A DNA stretch of 64,000 nt from Laspinema sp. D2d (lineage in GTDB: Bacteria; Cyanobacteriota; Cyanobacteriia; Cyanobacteriales; Laspinemataceae), in assembly GCF_025370755.1 (NCBI RefSeq), contig NZ_JAMXFC010000005.1, forward strand, positions 186,001 to 250,000. The letters run 5' to 3'. The first letter of the stretch is position 1. Every line of letters starts with the position of its first letter. This document shows positions 1 to 10,635 of the stretch, one piece after another. The position numbers and the translations under genes are program-made. The notes beneath the pieces are model-generated. The model saw only the letters and a list, made by a program, of their open reading frames with translations, did not search any database and was not told the origin of the DNA.

Positions 1-3000
1 ATCAAAAATCGCACCTTGACTCAGGCGGAATTTTTAACCCTTGCCATTCAAATTGCCGAAGCCCTGGGTTCCATACATAGTGCCAACATCATCCACAAAG
101 ATATCAATCCCGAGCATATCCTCTTCAACCCCGAAACCGAAGAAGTCAAGCTGATTGGATTTAGCATTGCCACCATTGTTTCCCAAGAAAATCCCCCCTT
201 AAAAAATCCTAACCTCTTAGAAGGTACACTGGCCTATATGTCCCCGGAACAAACCGGCAGGATGAACCGCACCCTGGATTATCGGACCGATTTTTATTCC
301 CTCGGCGTCACCCTCTACGAACTCCTGGTCAACCAACTTCCCTTTACCAGTCCCGAACCGATGGAACTGGTCCATTCCCATCTGGCAAAACAGGCAATTC
401 CCCCCCATCAAATTGACCCCTCCATTCCAAAAGTTATTTCCGACCTCGTAATGAAATTGCTGTCTAAAACCGCAGAAGACCGCTATCAAAGTGCGTGGGG
501 ACTCCAAGCCGATTTGGTCGTCTGCTTGATGCAATTAGAGGCAACTGGAGAAATCGAAGAGTTTATCTTAGGGGAAAATGATATTTGCCGAAAATTTAAT
601 ATTTCTCCTAAATTTTATGGACGACTAACTCAAATTAAAACCTTATGGAATGCTTTTGAGCGCACCTTGAACTCCCAACGAGAAGTGATGGTAGTCATCG
701 GGGAAAGCGGCATCGGGAAAACTGCCTTGGTGCAGCAACTCGAATCCCCGATTGCTAAAAAAAATGGCTATTTTCTTTCTGGAAAGTTTGACAAAAATAA
801 GCAGGATATTCCCTATCTAGGCTGGATTAAAGCCTTTGATGAATTAGTGGCTAACCTGCTCATGGAACCCGACGATCGCCTCAAATGCTGGCAAGAGCAA
901 CTGAAGATAGCATTGGGAAACAATGGACAAGTCATTGTGGAAGTAATTCCCGAAATGGAGCTAATTTTGGGCAAGCAACCACCCATCACAAGTTTATGCC
1001 CAGCCGAAGCCGAAAATCGCTTTCATCTGACGTTTCAAAATTTCCTCAAAGTCGTCGCCACTCCCCACCATCCCTTAACCCTATTTTTAGATGATATTCA
1101 ATGGGCAGATGCCGGGTCTTTGCAATTAATTGAACGGCTGATGACGGTAGCCGATCCGGGACTCTTTTTAATTTTATCCTATCGGGAGATAGAAGCGCCC
1201 CTCCCCGGCAGAGATACGGTTCCCCTAGTTTTAGAAAGGTTGGCCCACATCGAGCAAACCGGAGGAATTGTCAATCGTATTGAGTTAGAACCGTTAAACT
1301 TAGCGAGTATCAATCAGCTATTAGCCGATACCTTTCAATGCTCTTTACGACAAGCCGGACCTTTGGCGGGATTAGTGGTAGATAAAACCGGAGGAAATCC
1401 CTTTTTTATTCAAGAGTTTTTGAGAGCGTTGTATGAGGATGGGTTAATTGAATTTGATAATAAAAGTTTAGCATGGCAGTGGTCCATTGAGAAAATAAAA
1501 AGACGAGGGATTACAGATAATGTCGTGCAACTGCTGGCGGCGAAAATCCGCAAGCTGGGGGAACGAGAGCAATCCGTACTCAAGTTGGCGGCTTGTATTG
1601 GTAAACGCTTCGATCTGCAAACTTTGGCGGCTATTTCCAAGCAGTCTGTGAAAGAAACGGCGGCGAATTTGCGAGCAGGAGTCACCCAAGGGTTTGTGTT
1701 ACCGGCAACGGAAAGTGCCGACTGGTCCGTGACGATCGCGGAATGGAAAGCCAACACTCATGAAGAAGCCAATTTGGATTGCTTGATCGCACACTACAAA
1801 TTTGTACACGATCGCATTCATGCCGCTGCTTACTCTCTGATTTCCGATACCGCCAAGTCGGCGGTGCATTTGAGCATCGGACAATACTGGCTCAACCAGA
1901 CTCAGAGCGATCGCCGGGAGGAGATTCTATTTGATATCATCAATCAACTCAATAAAGGTATCTCACTAAGTGCTTCTCCCGGGGAGCGAACACAAATTGC
2001 TGAATTAAACCTACAAGCCGGACAAAAAGCCAAGCGATCGTCCGCCTACCAAACGGCGCTCAACTATCTCAATCAAGGCATTCAACTCTTAGGGAGCGAT
2101 CGCTGGCAAACCCACTATGACTTAACCTTTACCCTGTATCAAGAAGCCACCGAAGCGGCTTATTTATGCGCGGATTTCCAGCAAATGACGACCTTAGCTC
2201 ATCCCGTCATTGAAGCCAGCAAAACCCTGCTAGATGCCGTCAAAATTTATGAATTCAAAATTCAAGCTTGTATGGCCCAGGCTCAACCCTTGGAAGCTGT
2301 ACAAATTGGCGTACAAATTGCCCAACAACTGGGGATTAATTTAATATCTAATCCCACCCGAGCAGATATCCAAAGGCAACGAGAAAAAAACCAAGCGGCA
2401 ATGGGGGACAAAGAGCCAACTGACTTACTGGCATTACCTGTCATGATGGAACCCCAGAAACTCGCCGCCATGAGAATTCTCTCTAGCTTGATATCCGCAG
2501 CCTATCAAGCCGCCCCTTCCTTACTGCCGCTGATTGTATTTGAACAGGTCAACTTATCCATTGCATCGGGAAATTCACCCTGGTCCGCCTTTGCTTATGC
2601 CACTTATGGGGTGCTTTTATCGGGCTTATTTTGGGAAATTGAACTCGGGTATAAATTTGGACAATTAGCCTTAAACCTGTTATCCCAGTTCGGTGCAGGT
2701 CAAGCCAATGCTAAAATTTTAACGATGGTAGAAGGGCTAATCAATCCTTGGGCCGTACATCTCAAAGACACCTTAATTCCATTACAAAATGCCGAACGGA
2801 GTGGGGTTGAAAATGGAGATTTAGAATGGGCTTCTTATGCAGCCAAAAACCGTTGTCAAAATTTATACTTTATTGGAAAAGACCTCAATGAAGTAGAACG
2901 GGAAATGTTGTCTTTGAGGCATTCCCTCACCGACTGGCAACAGATGAACGTCGTGCAATGGAATGAAATCTATCGGCAAGCAGTGCTGAATTTGTTGGGA

Positions 3001-5301
3001 AGAAGTGAGAGTTCATATCAGTTAGTGGGAGAAGCCTATAATCGAGAACAAGCGCTTTCGTTGATGCTCACTGCCAATGATCGGAACGGACTGCATGATT
3101 ACTTTGTGAATCAATTAATGCTGTGTTATTGGTTTGAAAATTACGACGAAGCGCTGATGAATGCCGAAGAAGCTCAGAACTATTTAGATGGAGCGATCGC
3201 CTTGCCGGTGGTGGGGCTGTTTTATTGGTATGATTCTCTGACGAGAATGGCTCTATGCGATCGCGCACCGGAAGAAGACCGAAAACTTCTCCTCAAAAAA
3301 GTCGCCACGAATCAAAAAAGGCTGAAAAAATGGGCCGATCATGCCCCGATGAATTATTTGCATAAATCTTATCTCGTTCAGGCCGAAAGAGACCGGGTTC
3401 TGGGTCACAAATTGCAGGCAATGGAGGGATATGATCTGGCTATTCAACTCGCCACCGAACAGGAGTATGTGCAAGAAGCAGCCCTCGCCAACGAATTGGC
3501 CGGGAAATTTTATTTAGGATTAGGAAAAATCACCCATGCGAAAGCCTATATGCAGGAAGCGCGGGAGGGATATAAAAAATGGGGAGCAACCGCAAAAGTG
3601 CAGCAGTTGGAGTCTACCTATTCCCACTTGTTACCCGTCACTCCGGAGCAATTTCCTCCCACGAATGCACAGAAACTAACCCCGAGGGGAGTCTCCGTTT
3701 CTCGGGAGAGTAGCGATCGCCTGGATTTGACTACAGTTTTGAAAGCTTCACAAGCGATCGCCAGTGAAATTGTCCTCGATAAATTGCTGGCAACCCTGAT
3801 GAAAACTGCCATTGAAAATGCCGGAGCCGAAAAAGCATTTTTAATTTTAGATGTTGAGGGCAAACTGTTGATATCAGCTTCCGCTTCTACGGCGGCTGAG
3901 GCAGTAACGGTCGAACAATCTCTGGATCTGGAAACTTGCGCCGATTTACCCGTGGCGATCGTCAAATATGTGGCGCGAACTGGCTCTAATTTAGTTTTAA
4001 GTGATGCCGCTTATGAAGGAGCATTTACCAAGGAGCCTTATGTGGTGGCTCATCAGTTAAAATCCTTGTTATGTACCCCAATTGTGAACGGGGGAAAAAC
4101 ATTAGGAATCTTATATTTAGAAAATAATTTAACCCGGGGAGCTTTTACCCGGGACCGCCTAGAAATTTTGAAAATTCTCTCCTCCCAAGCAGCGATCGCG
4201 TTGGAAAATGCTCTGCTTTATGCCAACTTGGAAGCCAAAGTACAAGAGCGTACTCAGGCTTTAAATCAGGCCAATGATGCCTTAAATGAAAAAAATCTGC
4301 GCTTATCCCAAACCTTAGAAACCCTCAAACAGACCCAAACTCAACTCATTCAAACGGAAAAAATGTCCAGTCTGGGGCAAATGGTGGCGGGAATTGCTCA
4401 TGAAATTAATAATCCCGTGAGTTTTATCTATGGAAATCTTAATCATGCCGAAGAGTATCTGGATGACTTGTTTAATTTAGTTTATCTTTATCAACAGCAT
4501 TATCCGGATTCAAAACCTGAAATTCAAGCAGCGATCAAGGAGATGGATCTGGAGTTTTTATTGGAAGATTTACCTCGGTTGCTCTCTTCCATGAAAACCG
4601 GGGCCGATCGCATTCGCCAGATTGTTCTAGGATTGCGAAATTTCTCTCGTCTGGATGAATCAGCGATGAAAGAGGTTGATCTTCATGAAGGGATTGATTC
4701 TACCCTGTTAATTTTGCAGTCTCGTCTTACAAATAATGATCGACATTCGGGAATTGAAGTGATCAAAGAATATGGCAACCTCCCGAAAATTACCTGCTAT
4801 GCCTCCCAAGTGAATCAGGTGGTGATGAATATTTTAAATAATGCGATCGATGCAATGGATGAGTGTGAGGGATTCTGGGTTCAGAACAACGAAGAAGGAC
4901 CCGGTTATTCTAGATCCTCCGTAACTTCTGCGGCAACTTCTAGTCAAATGATTCCAGCGGATTTATACCCAGAGAAAACCCGCGTACCGAGAATTATCCT
5001 GCGCACCGAAGTGAGCGATCGCGATTGGGTTCAGGTGCGGATTGCGGATAATGGTCCGGGGATCAGTGAACAGGTCCGGTTGAAAATTTTCGACCCCTTT
5101 TTTACAACAAAACCCGTCGGCAAAGGGACGGGTTTAGGACTCTCAATTGCTTACTCCATTGTGGTGGAAAAACATGGGGGAAAACTACGCTGTATTTCCA
5201 CCCCGGGAGAGGGGACAGAGTTTATCATCAGTTTACCCATTACGCCGCGATCGCCCGGTGAAATCGAGGGAAAAAAACCGTGCGATCGCGTCAGAGAATA
5301 G
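1..5301 (+). CDS. Trifunctional Ser/Thr kinase-like / AAA ATPase / sensor histidine kinase (5' partial)
   Basis: The frame is open from base 1, so the N-lobe of the kinase domain lies outside the window. In order (residue 1 = codon at base 16): kinase C-lobe with HKD at 27-29 and the P+1 segment [13 protein letters not shown]-type ATPase with Walker A GESGIGKT near 229-236 and Walker [10 protein letters not shown] near 355; a long helical, TPR-like middle; a GAF domain from about 1236; a coiled coil; HisKA with AHEINNP near 1458; HATPase_c with N box near 1600 and glycine boxes DNGPGI and GTGLGL near 1675-1705. There is no transmembrane segment, so it is probably a cytosolic sensor. This fusion is common in filamentous cyanobacteria. 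Oddity: the metal-binding Asn of the catalytic loop is His34 and the DFG Asp is Gly48, so the first domain is probably a pseudokinase. No receiver domain is present; the response partner is unknown. Confidence 0.93.
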   Translation: MKNRTLTQAEFLTLAIQIAEALGSIHSANIIHKDINPEHILFNPETEEVKLIGFSIATIVSQENPPLKNPNLLEGTLAYMSPEQTGRMNRTLDYRTDFYSLGVTLYELLVNQLPFTSPEPMELVHSHLAKQAIPPHQIDPSIPKVISDLVMKLLSKTAEDRYQSAWGLQADLVVCLMQLEATGEIEEFILGENDICRKFNISPKFYGRLTQIKTLWNAFERTLNSQREVMVVIGESGIGKTALVQQLESPIAKKNGYFLSGKFDKNKQDIPYLGWIKAFDELVANLLMEPDDRLKCWQEQLKIALGNNGQVIVEVIPEMELILGKQPPITSLCPAEAENRFHLTFQNFLKVVATPHHPLTLFLDDIQWADAGSLQLIERLMTVADPGLFLILSYREIEAPLPGRDTVPLVLERLAHIEQTGGIVNRIELEPLNLASINQLLADTFQCSLRQAGPLAGLVVDKTGGNPFFIQEFLRALYEDGLIEFDNKSLAWQWSIEKIKRRGITDNVVQLLAAKIRKLGEREQSVLKLAACIGKRFDLQTLAAISKQSVKETAANLRAGVTQGFVLPATESADWSVTIAEWKANTHEEANLDCLIAHYKFVHDRIHAAAYSLISDTAKSAVHLSIGQYWLNQTQSDRREEILFDIINQLNKGISLSASPGERTQIAELNLQAGQKAKRSSAYQTALNYLNQGIQLLGSDRWQTHYDLTFTLYQEATEAAYLCADFQQMTTLAHPVIEASKTLLDAVKIYEFKIQACMAQAQPLEAVQIGVQIAQQLGINLISNPTRADIQRQREKNQAAMGDKEPTDLLALPVMMEPQKLAAMRILSSLISAAYQAAPSLLPLIVFEQVNLSIASGNSPWSAFAYATYGVLLSGLFWEIELGYKFGQLALNLLSQFGAGQANAKILTMVEGLINPWAVHLKDTLIPLQNAERSGVENGDLEWASYAAKNRCQNLYFIGKDLNEVEREMLSLRHSLTDWQQMNVVQWNEIYRQAVLNLLGRSESSYQLVGEAYNREQALSLMLTANDRNGLHDYFVNQLMLCYWFENYDEALMNAEEAQNYLDGAIALPVVGLFYWYDSLTRMALCDRAPEEDRKLLLKKVATNQKRLKKWADHAPMNYLHKSYLVQAERDRVLGHKLQAMEGYDLAIQLATEQEYVQEAALANELAGKFYLGLGKITHAKAYMQEAREGYKKWGATAKVQQLESTYSHLLPVTPEQFPPTNAQKLTPRGVSVSRESSDRLDLTTVLKASQAIASEIVLDKLLATLMKTAIENAGAEKAFLILDVEGKLLISASASTAAEAVTVEQSLDLETCADLPVAIVKYVARTGSNLVLSDAAYEGAFTKEPYVVAHQLKSLLCTPIVNGGKTLGILYLENNLTRGAFTRDRLEILKILSSQAAIALENALLYANLEAKVQERTQALNQANDALNEKNLRLSQTLETLKQTQTQLIQTEKMSSLGQMVAGIAHEINNPVSFIYGNLNHAEEYLDDLFNLVYLYQQHYPDSKPEIQAAIKEMDLEFLLEDLPRLLSSMKTGADRIRQIVLGLRNFSRLDESAMKEVDLHEGIDSTLLILQSRLTNNDRHSGIEVIKEYGNLPKITCYASQVNQVVMNILNNAIDAMDECEGFWVQNNEEGPGYSRSSVTSAATSSQMIPADLYPEKTRVPRIILRTEVSDRDWVQVRIADNGPGISEQVRLKIFDPFFTTKPVGKGTGLGLSIAYSIVVEKHGGKLRCISTPGEGTEFIISLPITPRSPGEIEGKKPCDRVRE

Positions 5302-5397
5302 ACCGCTTGCAAAAAAAGGATTAATCCCCCCAAACCCCCTTAAAAACGCCAATCGGCTTTAAAGAATTTTGTAAGAGATCTAATAAGCAGCGCCATT

Positions 5398-5431
5398 ACC
5401 GCGAGGGAATACGCAAGTACCCCCTCGCAGC
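5398..5431. terminator. Inverted repeat downstream of the small minus-strand gene
   Basis: GCGAGGG and CCCTCGC face each other across about 16 bases between the convergent ends of the fused kinase gene and the 78-codon minus-strand gene. No T-run follows on either strand, so it may be only a weak terminator. The rest of the 179-base spacer holds a fragment shared with the 55.7-kb desert (GCTTTAAAGAATTTTG near 5355). Confidence 0.3.
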
Positions 5432-5480
5432 CGTTCATCTGAGGACTCTCGTCCCTAGCGCCTATAGGGTCATTTCTGCG

Positions 5481-5717
5481 TTATCCTGCTGACGATGACA
5501 CGGTTGGTGCAGAAGCCCGATAGTTCGGATCGAGCCAGCAGATGGGTAGGGTTTCCCCCGAGGGGAATTTCAAATCTTCTTTCGCAAAAGCCTCCACCTC
5601 TTGCATTTCTTCTCCTGCATGAGAGCGGCCCTCAACTTCACCGCAACTGGGGTCAGACAAATCCTCTGTTTTGACAATTTCAATCAAATTGCCCGTGGAT
5701 TTTTGTTCTAAAAACAT
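5481..5717 (-). CDS. Conserved cyanobacterial small protein, function unknown
   Basis: 78 residues, acidic, with no signal peptide or membrane segment. The motifs EGRSHAGEEMQ, F-x-K-x-D-L-x-FPSGE-x-LP and CWLDPNYR give it the look of a conserved family, and I recall similar short cyanobacterial proteins without a proven function. The ATG start is supported by GGAG eight bases upstream. It stands alone: convergent with the kinase fusion and divergent from the gene at 6151 across 430 bases. The Ser/Ala-rich tail after the last motif (about 11 residues) looks disordered. I do not assign a function. Confidence 0.72.
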   Translation of the reverse strand: MFLEQKSTGNLIEIVKTEDLSDPSCGEVEGRSHAGEEMQEVEAFAKEDLKFPSGETLPICWLDPNYRASAPTVSSSAG

Positions 5718-6150
5718 ATCAATTTCTCCGGTTTAGATCTAGGGAATTGTGATTTTTTATGCTTTGATTGTGAGTGCTTGTGCAAGGCGCTTGGATTACG
5801 CTGCTTTGGTTTTAGCTGCCGACTTGATGTTATAGATTGAGAAATAAAAATTTTGGACAGCTTTTCTAGTTTAAATTATACCGAATTTTAGGGGGGTTAG
5901 ACAGGTTCGTGATCATTCTGAAAAAGGGGTAATTTAGAAAAACCCTTAGCCGGTTCGGGGTGGAAGTGCTCCAGAGCAAGCCCAGGGGAGAAGGGTTAAC
6001 CTGAAAAGAGGGCGTTGGGAAACGGGGGGATAACAGGCGATCGCTCACGGGACTCACAGAAGAGTCAAAGATAAAGGGATCTGGAGAAGTCTCTGCATCC
6101 AGGGGTGGTGTAAGGTAACGTAAAAAGGTAAAGAACATTACAGAGGAATC
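5718..6150. other. 433-bp divergent spacer
   Basis: Lies between the divergently transcribed genes ending at 5717 and starting at 6151, so it must hold both promoters. The part near 5718-5890 is AT-rich and is the likely promoter zone of the minus-strand gene. A reading frame of 90 codons on the minus strand (5866-6138) has unlikely composition and no conserved motif; I treat it as noise. No repeat or RNA gene seen. Confidence 0.4.
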
Positions 6151-6543
6151 ATGGAACCAGATTCTTTACCGACAGAGGTGATATTGACCAAACCCTCGCA
6201 ATCCTTGGGGAAAGTGCATTTAGATTGGAATCCGCAACCGGGGCACTATCTGGATCTTGAAGGAAAAACTTATGCCGTTTTAGAACGCCGTCATCGATAT
6301 CAACTGAAATCGGGTCGTTATCGGTTGCAAAATATTGCTCTGTACGTTCAGTCAGCGCAGCGACCGATTGAAAAAAGCCTTGTAGAGGGGCGCTGGGTGA
6401 TTGGAGAGGCCAACTGCCGCTTCAATGCTAAATCTGAACTGATTCGCTGTGCCGTGAATCCCGAGGGACCCTGTGCAGGATGTCGTTTTTTTGAACCCTT
6501 AACCGAATCCGAATCTCCAGAGACGCGATCGCTTCCGACTTAG
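6151..6543 (+). CDS. Conserved cyanobacterial protein with C-terminal Cys motif, function unknown
   Basis: 130 residues. The middle reads as a small beta-rich domain (GHYLDLEGKTYAVLERRHRY, then LQNIALYVQ) and the end has three cysteines (RCAVNPEGPCAGCRFFEP) that could bind a metal or redox partner. ATG start with AGAGGA a few bases upstream. No signal peptide or membrane helix. It resembles an uncharacterised cyanobacterial DUF family, possibly DUF6464, but I cannot confirm that. It converges on fmt, whose stop lies 25 bases away, so the two transcripts may share a termination zone. Confidence 0.7.
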   Translation: MEPDSLPTEVILTKPSQSLGKVHLDWNPQPGHYLDLEGKTYAVLERRHRYQLKSGRYRLQNIALYVQSAQRPIEKSLVEGRWVIGEANCRFNAKSELIRCAVNPEGPCAGCRFFEPLTESESPETRSLPT

Positions 6544-6568
6544 GCATCGATCGCGTTTCTATTGGCAC

Positions 6569-7576
6569 TTAGGCATTCCCGTTACCCAACATTTCCCCCG
6601 CGAGTAGATGCATCCCATTGGCAAAATCCCAACCTGATTGAGCGCGTTTACCCGAAAGCTGGACTTGTTGTAAGAGTAAAAAACCGTCGCCGGTTTGAAT
6701 AATAGGCCCGATATGTTTGGCAATACTGACAATTTCACCAGGTTTGCCCTCTCCCGGATAGAGGGCAGGCCAATTATGTTCAAGAACGGTAAAAGACGGG
6801 GGAAGCTGGTCCCAGTAGCGATCGCCCACCGGCGCAGTCGCGATAATTTTGAGGTCTTGGCCGCGAAATTGCGCCATGCAGTTGGGAAAAAAGCCGCGAA
6901 TTTGGTTATGGAGGGCGATCGCACTGCGGGACCAGTCCAGCACATAATCCTCCTTCTGAATTAACGGCGCATAAGTCGATTCCGCATCATTTTGGGGGAC
7001 CGCTTGAATTTGCTGACGCCCTAACTTCACCACGGTTTTCAGCAACAACTCCGCCCCTACTGTCGAGAGCGTACGCGCCAAGCGATCGGCATTGTCTAAC
7101 AGTTCGATGGGCACTTCCGCCTTGAGCAACATCGGTCCGGTATCTAATCCGGCCTCCATTTGCATCGTCGTGACGCCGGTAACCGCGTCCCCATTGTACA
7201 GAGACCATTGAATCGGAGCAGCCCCCCGATATTGAGGTAAGAGAGAGGCATGGACATTCACACAGCCGAGGGCAGGCATATCCAAAATTTCCTGAGATAA
7301 AATCTGTCCATAAGCCACCACCACGAATAAATCTGCCTGAGCTTGTCTCAAAAACGCCAGGGTATCAGCATCTTTTTTGACTCGTTCGGGCTGCCAGATG
7401 GGCAGATTATGAGCTAAAGCTAAACTTTTGACCGGGGACGGGTCCAATTGACTGCCGCGACTGCGACGTTTATCGGGCTGAGTGACCACTGCTAATACGT
7501 CAACCTCGGGAGTGGCTAACAGAATTTGCAAGGTGGGAACAGCAAAATGGGGAGTACCGAAGAAGACAACTTTCAT
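6569..7576 (-). CDS. fmt: Methionyl-tRNA formyltransferase
   Basis: 335 residues, normal for the family. It transfers a formyl group from 10-formyltetrahydrofolate to initiator Met-tRNA in the cytosol. The N-terminal Rossmann-like domain opens with [14 protein letters not shown], has the catalytic-region motif [18 protein letters not shown] near 110-127, then GLDTGPML; the C-terminal OB-like tRNA-binding domain starts near 210. The ATG at 7574-7576 is the natural start because MKVVFFGTP is the conserved N-terminus. It is transcribed alone; def, its common partner elsewhere, is not adjacent. Confidence 0.97.
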   Translation of the reverse strand: MKVVFFGTPHFAVPTLQILLATPEVDVLAVVTQPDKRRSRGSQLDPSPVKSLALAHNLPIWQPERVKKDADTLAFLRQAQADLFVVVAYGQILSQEILDMPALGCVNVHASLLPQYRGAAPIQWSLYNGDAVTGVTTMQMEAGLDTGPMLLKAEVPIELLDNADRLARTLSTVGAELLLKTVVKLGRQQIQAVPQNDAESTYAPLIQKEDYVLDWSRSAIALHNQIRGFFPNCMAQFRGQDLKIIATAPVGDRYWDQLPPSFTVLEHNWPALYPGEGKPGEIVSIAKHIGPIIQTGDGFLLLQQVQLSGKRAQSGWDFANGMHLLAGEMLGNGNA

Positions 7577-8020
7577 GGTGCGTCAGCGCTCAGTGGTAGG
7601 TGGTTAAGGGGGGACTGATCAGAATGGAAGGCTCCGGAGTGGATAAGAATGGACTATTGCCAATCAACAGATTACATTTAGCAGCGATCGCCCTCCCTTG
7701 GCAATTGGGAGTTTCCCCTTGCTGGAGTCAGTCTGACCCCACCCACCTAAACCCCTGGGTTGTTTCCCCTCAGTCTGGGTCGAAATCAAAAGCTCACGTT
7801 CGCTTTGATCATCAGCAAGCAGCCCAAGTCCTATCCCAGTCTGTTTTTGTTGGCGATTCGGACTAACTCCAAGGCGGGATCACTCAGGGGACCCCGGGGC
7901 AAAATTCCCGATTGTATGGAAGGAGCGAACCGGGTTAGGGAACGGTGTGAGGACTGGACTGAAGCACCCTATCCGTGAGGGAGTATCAAGGAAGGGCGGG
8001 GCGCTTGCCCCAGATTCCGC
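7577..8020. other. 444-bp spacer without a supported gene
   Basis: Lies between fmt and the DUF4335 gene, both on the minus strand. Plus-strand frames here (7600-7978) have no homology I recognise and no good ribosome binding site. It should contain the fmt promoter near 7580-7700. Nothing else recognised. Confidence 0.4.
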
Positions 8021-9484
8021 CTACCGAAAACCTTTCCAAGGGCTAACCTGCAAAATGCCCCCGGAGGTAAAAACCACTCGGAATTCAGCCAAAGAGGAAT
8101 TACTGCCGGTGGTGTTGCGGACATAATCGGCGGAGGGTTGATGCAACTCCGTTAGGGGAGTTTGATCTAGGCTCGTCGTGGCGAGTGCATCTGTTGCTTC
8201 GTAGTCCACGATCGCCCCTTCTGCATTCACCCAAATCCGATAGATCAGGTCCCGCTCAAAGTCGGGATTTTGGGTCCAGGCTCGGTCAATCGTCTCGTAA
8301 ACCTGCTGTTGTAACGATTCCAGAACGACGGGATCTTGAATATCTGCCACGGGAGTGACTTCCGGGACCTCAGAGCGATCGCTTTCCTCTTCTTCAGAGC
8401 GATCGCTTTCCTCTTCTTCCTCAGAGCGATCGCTTTCCCAAGGGCTTACCTGAAGCGTGTTTGGGGGTTCAAACACTACTTTAAATACAGCTACTTCTTC
8501 CGCTGTTGCCGTCCCCCCATCCACAGGAATATAGACCAAATCCAAGAGGGGGGTTTCATCTTGATAATCTTGTGCCGCTTGGTTTTCCGGTTTATAGCCC
8601 AGAATCGCCCCATCACTCCCAGCGGTGACTTGATAGATTAACGCCTCGCTAAAAGTTGGAGTGGTTCTCCAGGCCCCCTCAATTTGGTTATAAACCTCCT
8701 GTTTCAGACGCTGCAATTCCGCGACATCAGTAATCTGTTGATTGCTCATCGGGGTGATGCCGAACCCGGCAGCACCAGGGGGGGAACCTGCTGGACTGCT
8801 GCCGGGACCATTGCCACTGGCGATCGCCGCTGTTCCCTGGCTCGACTCCTCGGAACTCTCTTCTGGGACGGGTTCGAGGGGACGTTGATATTCCGGAATG
8901 GGCATAAAGAAAAAGGCCAGGGCCGCGATCGCTAAACTCGATAGGCCCACCGTTGCCGGTAATGCGCGTTTGGCGACGGGTTCATGAACCTTCGCTTCTT
9001 GTCGGCTCAGGGGTCTTAAATTACCGTGGATCTGGGGTAATGTCTGGGTATCCGCACAAAATTGATCCACTGCCTCCACCAAGTCAAACAATTGCACTGC
9101 GCTCAAATCAATCTCAATCGGCGCACTGTTATAAGACTCCTGGGGTTGGACAATCAAGCGGTGCAAATTGGGATTAATTTTGTGCAACTGTACCGGCGTG
9201 GGGGCCCCATCTGGGCGTTCCACCGGAATCGTATAGAACGAGAAGCGCTTGACCCCACTCAAAAATTCTTGGGCATAGTGGCTGACTACGGTCACTAAAC
9301 TTTGAAAGAACTCCTGTCCCCCAGCAATGGGTTCTTTACGGGGGGGTAAATAGCACTCAGCACTGACCAAAATCGACATCAGAGGTCGGGCACCATCCTG
9401 GCGATCGCCCGAGGGATTCTCGTCGGTTAATCCCTCTAACACCAGCTTGCAAGTCGGTAAACTATATTGACGTTGAATGCTCAT
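8021..9484 (-). CDS. DUF4335 domain protein
   Basis: 487 residues. The N-terminal part (about 1-150; MSIQRQYSLPTCKLVLEG) is typical of the cyanobacterial DUF4335 family. A single hydrophobic segment near 180-195 (LPATVGLSSLAIAALAFFFMP) probably spans the membrane. The C-terminal half carries two similar modules (about 260-345 and 385-485), each ending in a variant of F-x-V-V-F ... LQVSPW. Between them is an acidic linker with three copies of S-D-R-S-E encoded by HIP1 octamers. Its start overlaps the stop of the upstream DUF3038 gene by four bases (ATGA), so the two are translationally coupled. Function unknown; the constant pairing suggests a membrane-associated complex. Confidence 0.88.
   Translation of the reverse strand: MSIQRQYSLPTCKLVLEGLTDENPSGDRQDGARPLMSILVSAECYLPPRKEPIAGGQEFFQSLVTVVSHYAQEFLSGVKRFSFYTIPVERPDGAPTPVQLHKINPNLHRLIVQPQESYNSAPIEIDLSAVQLFDLVEAVDQFCADTQTLPQIHGNLRPLSRQEAKVHEPVAKRALPATVGLSSLAIAALAFFFMPIPEYQRPLEPVPEESSEESSQGTAAIASGNGPGSSPAGSPPGAAGFGITPMSNQQITDVAELQRLKQEVYNQIEGAWRTTPTFSEALIYQVTAGSDGAILGYKPENQAAQDYQDETPLLDLVYIPVDGGTATAEEVAVFKVVFEPPNTLQVSPWESDRSEEEEESDRSEEEESDRSEVPEVTPVADIQDPVVLESLQQQVYETIDRAWTQNPDFERDLIYRIWVNAEGAIVDYEATDALATTSLDQTPLTELHQPSADYVRNTTGSNSSLAEFRVVFTSGGILQVSPWKGFR
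8370..8437 (-). repeat. HIP1-containing coding minisatellite
   Basis: Three copies of TCAGAGCGATCGCTTTC at 8370, 8394 and 8421, each containing the HIP1 octamer, inside the DUF4335 gene. They encode repeated S-D-R-S-E followed by Glu runs. Both spacings (24 and 27 bases) are multiples of three, so copy number can change without breaking the frame. Confidence 0.9.
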
Positions 9485-10110
9485 TCAACCTCTCCATCAA
9501 ACAAACTGAACCACAACCGTTGCATCCCTGCTGTCCCGGTACAAAACAGCAATTCCCCGAGCAGTTCCATTGCCAGGTCATTTAACTTTTCATTGGTATT
9601 ATAAATCGCCACCCCCGCACGGCGCGGATTCATCCGACTCCGGAAATGCGCCCGGAAACGCTCTAGGTAATGAGATAATCGCAAATGATGCTCCAGGGGA
9701 ATTTGTTTGTGTTGCAATTGCTGATAGTCCGTGAGTAACTGCCGAATTGTGACGGTCATCCTTCGAGCTAATTTACAAGCGATCGCGACCAACGCCTTGG
9801 CTTCCTCTAAACTCAGGGGGCGACGTTGACTATAGCGCCGCAGGGGATTAGTGCTTCGCAGCATCCAGAGGAAGACCCGATTTTTAATGATATCTTGCAG
9901 TTGTTCTTCTTTGGCGACGGCTAAGATCGATTGAGCTGCATTCAGATCCAAGGCTTCGATCGCCAACAGCAGCAAGTCAATTTGCAACCGGGCGCGTCTG
10001 GGGCATCCCCGCCCGGAAAACCCTGGGGGTTCCGGCAGATGCCCTAAAATGATGGGAGTGGTTGTTTCGGGTGGATGGGTTGTTTGCATTACGCTTACCG
10101 GAGCATTCAT
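9481..10110 (-). CDS. DUF3038 domain protein
   Basis: 209 residues, helical and basic, without a signal peptide or membrane segment. The core from about residue 38 (ARLQIDLLLLAIEALDL) to 200 matches the DUF3038 family as I know it. It is the first gene of a two-gene operon with the DUF4335 gene, which begins inside its stop codon (ATGA overlap), a pairing seen in many cyanobacteria. The 5' end is uncertain: an ATG at 10088 (residue 8) is a possible alternative. Function unknown. Confidence 0.88.
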   Translation of the reverse strand: MNAPVSVMQTTHPPETTTPIILGHLPEPPGFSGRGCPRRARLQIDLLLLAIEALDLNAAQSILAVAKEEQLQDIIKNRVFLWMLRSTNPLRRYSQRRPLSLEEAKALVAIACKLARRMTVTIRQLLTDYQQLQHKQIPLEHHLRLSHYLERFRAHFRSRMNPRRAGVAIYNTNEKLNDLAMELLGELLFCTGTAGMQRLWFSLFDGEVE

Positions 10111-10635
10111 TGTAGTAATTAGCCTTGATGGATGACTGACTTGAGTGCAATTGACCGCAAGGTTTCCTTCTCTAACTTTGATTTTAGTATTGACCTAAAG
10201 CGTTGATCTTTGATCTAGCGATCCAAACGATCCTGTTGCCTCACCTTTCTGGTCAGAGCAACTGCCACCAGGGAACGCCCAAATGTTTTATTCTACCAAT
10301 CCAGCGCCTTACCCCAAAAAAGATCCCAGGTTTTACCGGATTTGGGGAGGGATGTCGCTTGAAGAGGGCGACGGGGATGAGGAACCTCCGGGCTGAGTCC
10401 TCCTGGGTAATGGTAGGATTTAAAGCGCGATCGCACCCTTGCCGGTTTTATTCTAGCGACCGCCTCGGTCGGCGATCGGTACAGTAGAGGGCAGACCCTT
10501 GGATTGCGGTGCAAATTCTGTCCCCATTCGTCATCAATCCGGTCCCAAAAACCCAAGTCTGGGCCCGTGATTTACCCCTGATTGAAGACTGAACCCACCT
10601 CCTAGGCACTCTTTCATCTTCTAAACTTTACTTCT
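10111..10635. other. 525-bp divergent spacer
   Basis: Lies between the DUF3038 gene (minus) and apt (plus) and must hold both promoters. Frames of 87-94 codons on both strands overlap each other here and lack ribosome binding sites or conserved motifs, so I leave them out. No repeat or RNA gene recognised. Confidence 0.4.

Noticed and set aside
5866-6138. 90-codon frame on the minus strand
   Set aside because: Poor composition, no motif, and it fills the promoter region of the gene at 6151.
7600-7978. Overlapping 72-88-codon frames on the plus strand
   Set aside because: No ribosome binding site, no conserved motif and mutual overlap.
10203-10556. Overlapping frames on both strands in the apt spacer
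   Set aside because: No homology or start signals; they overlap each other.
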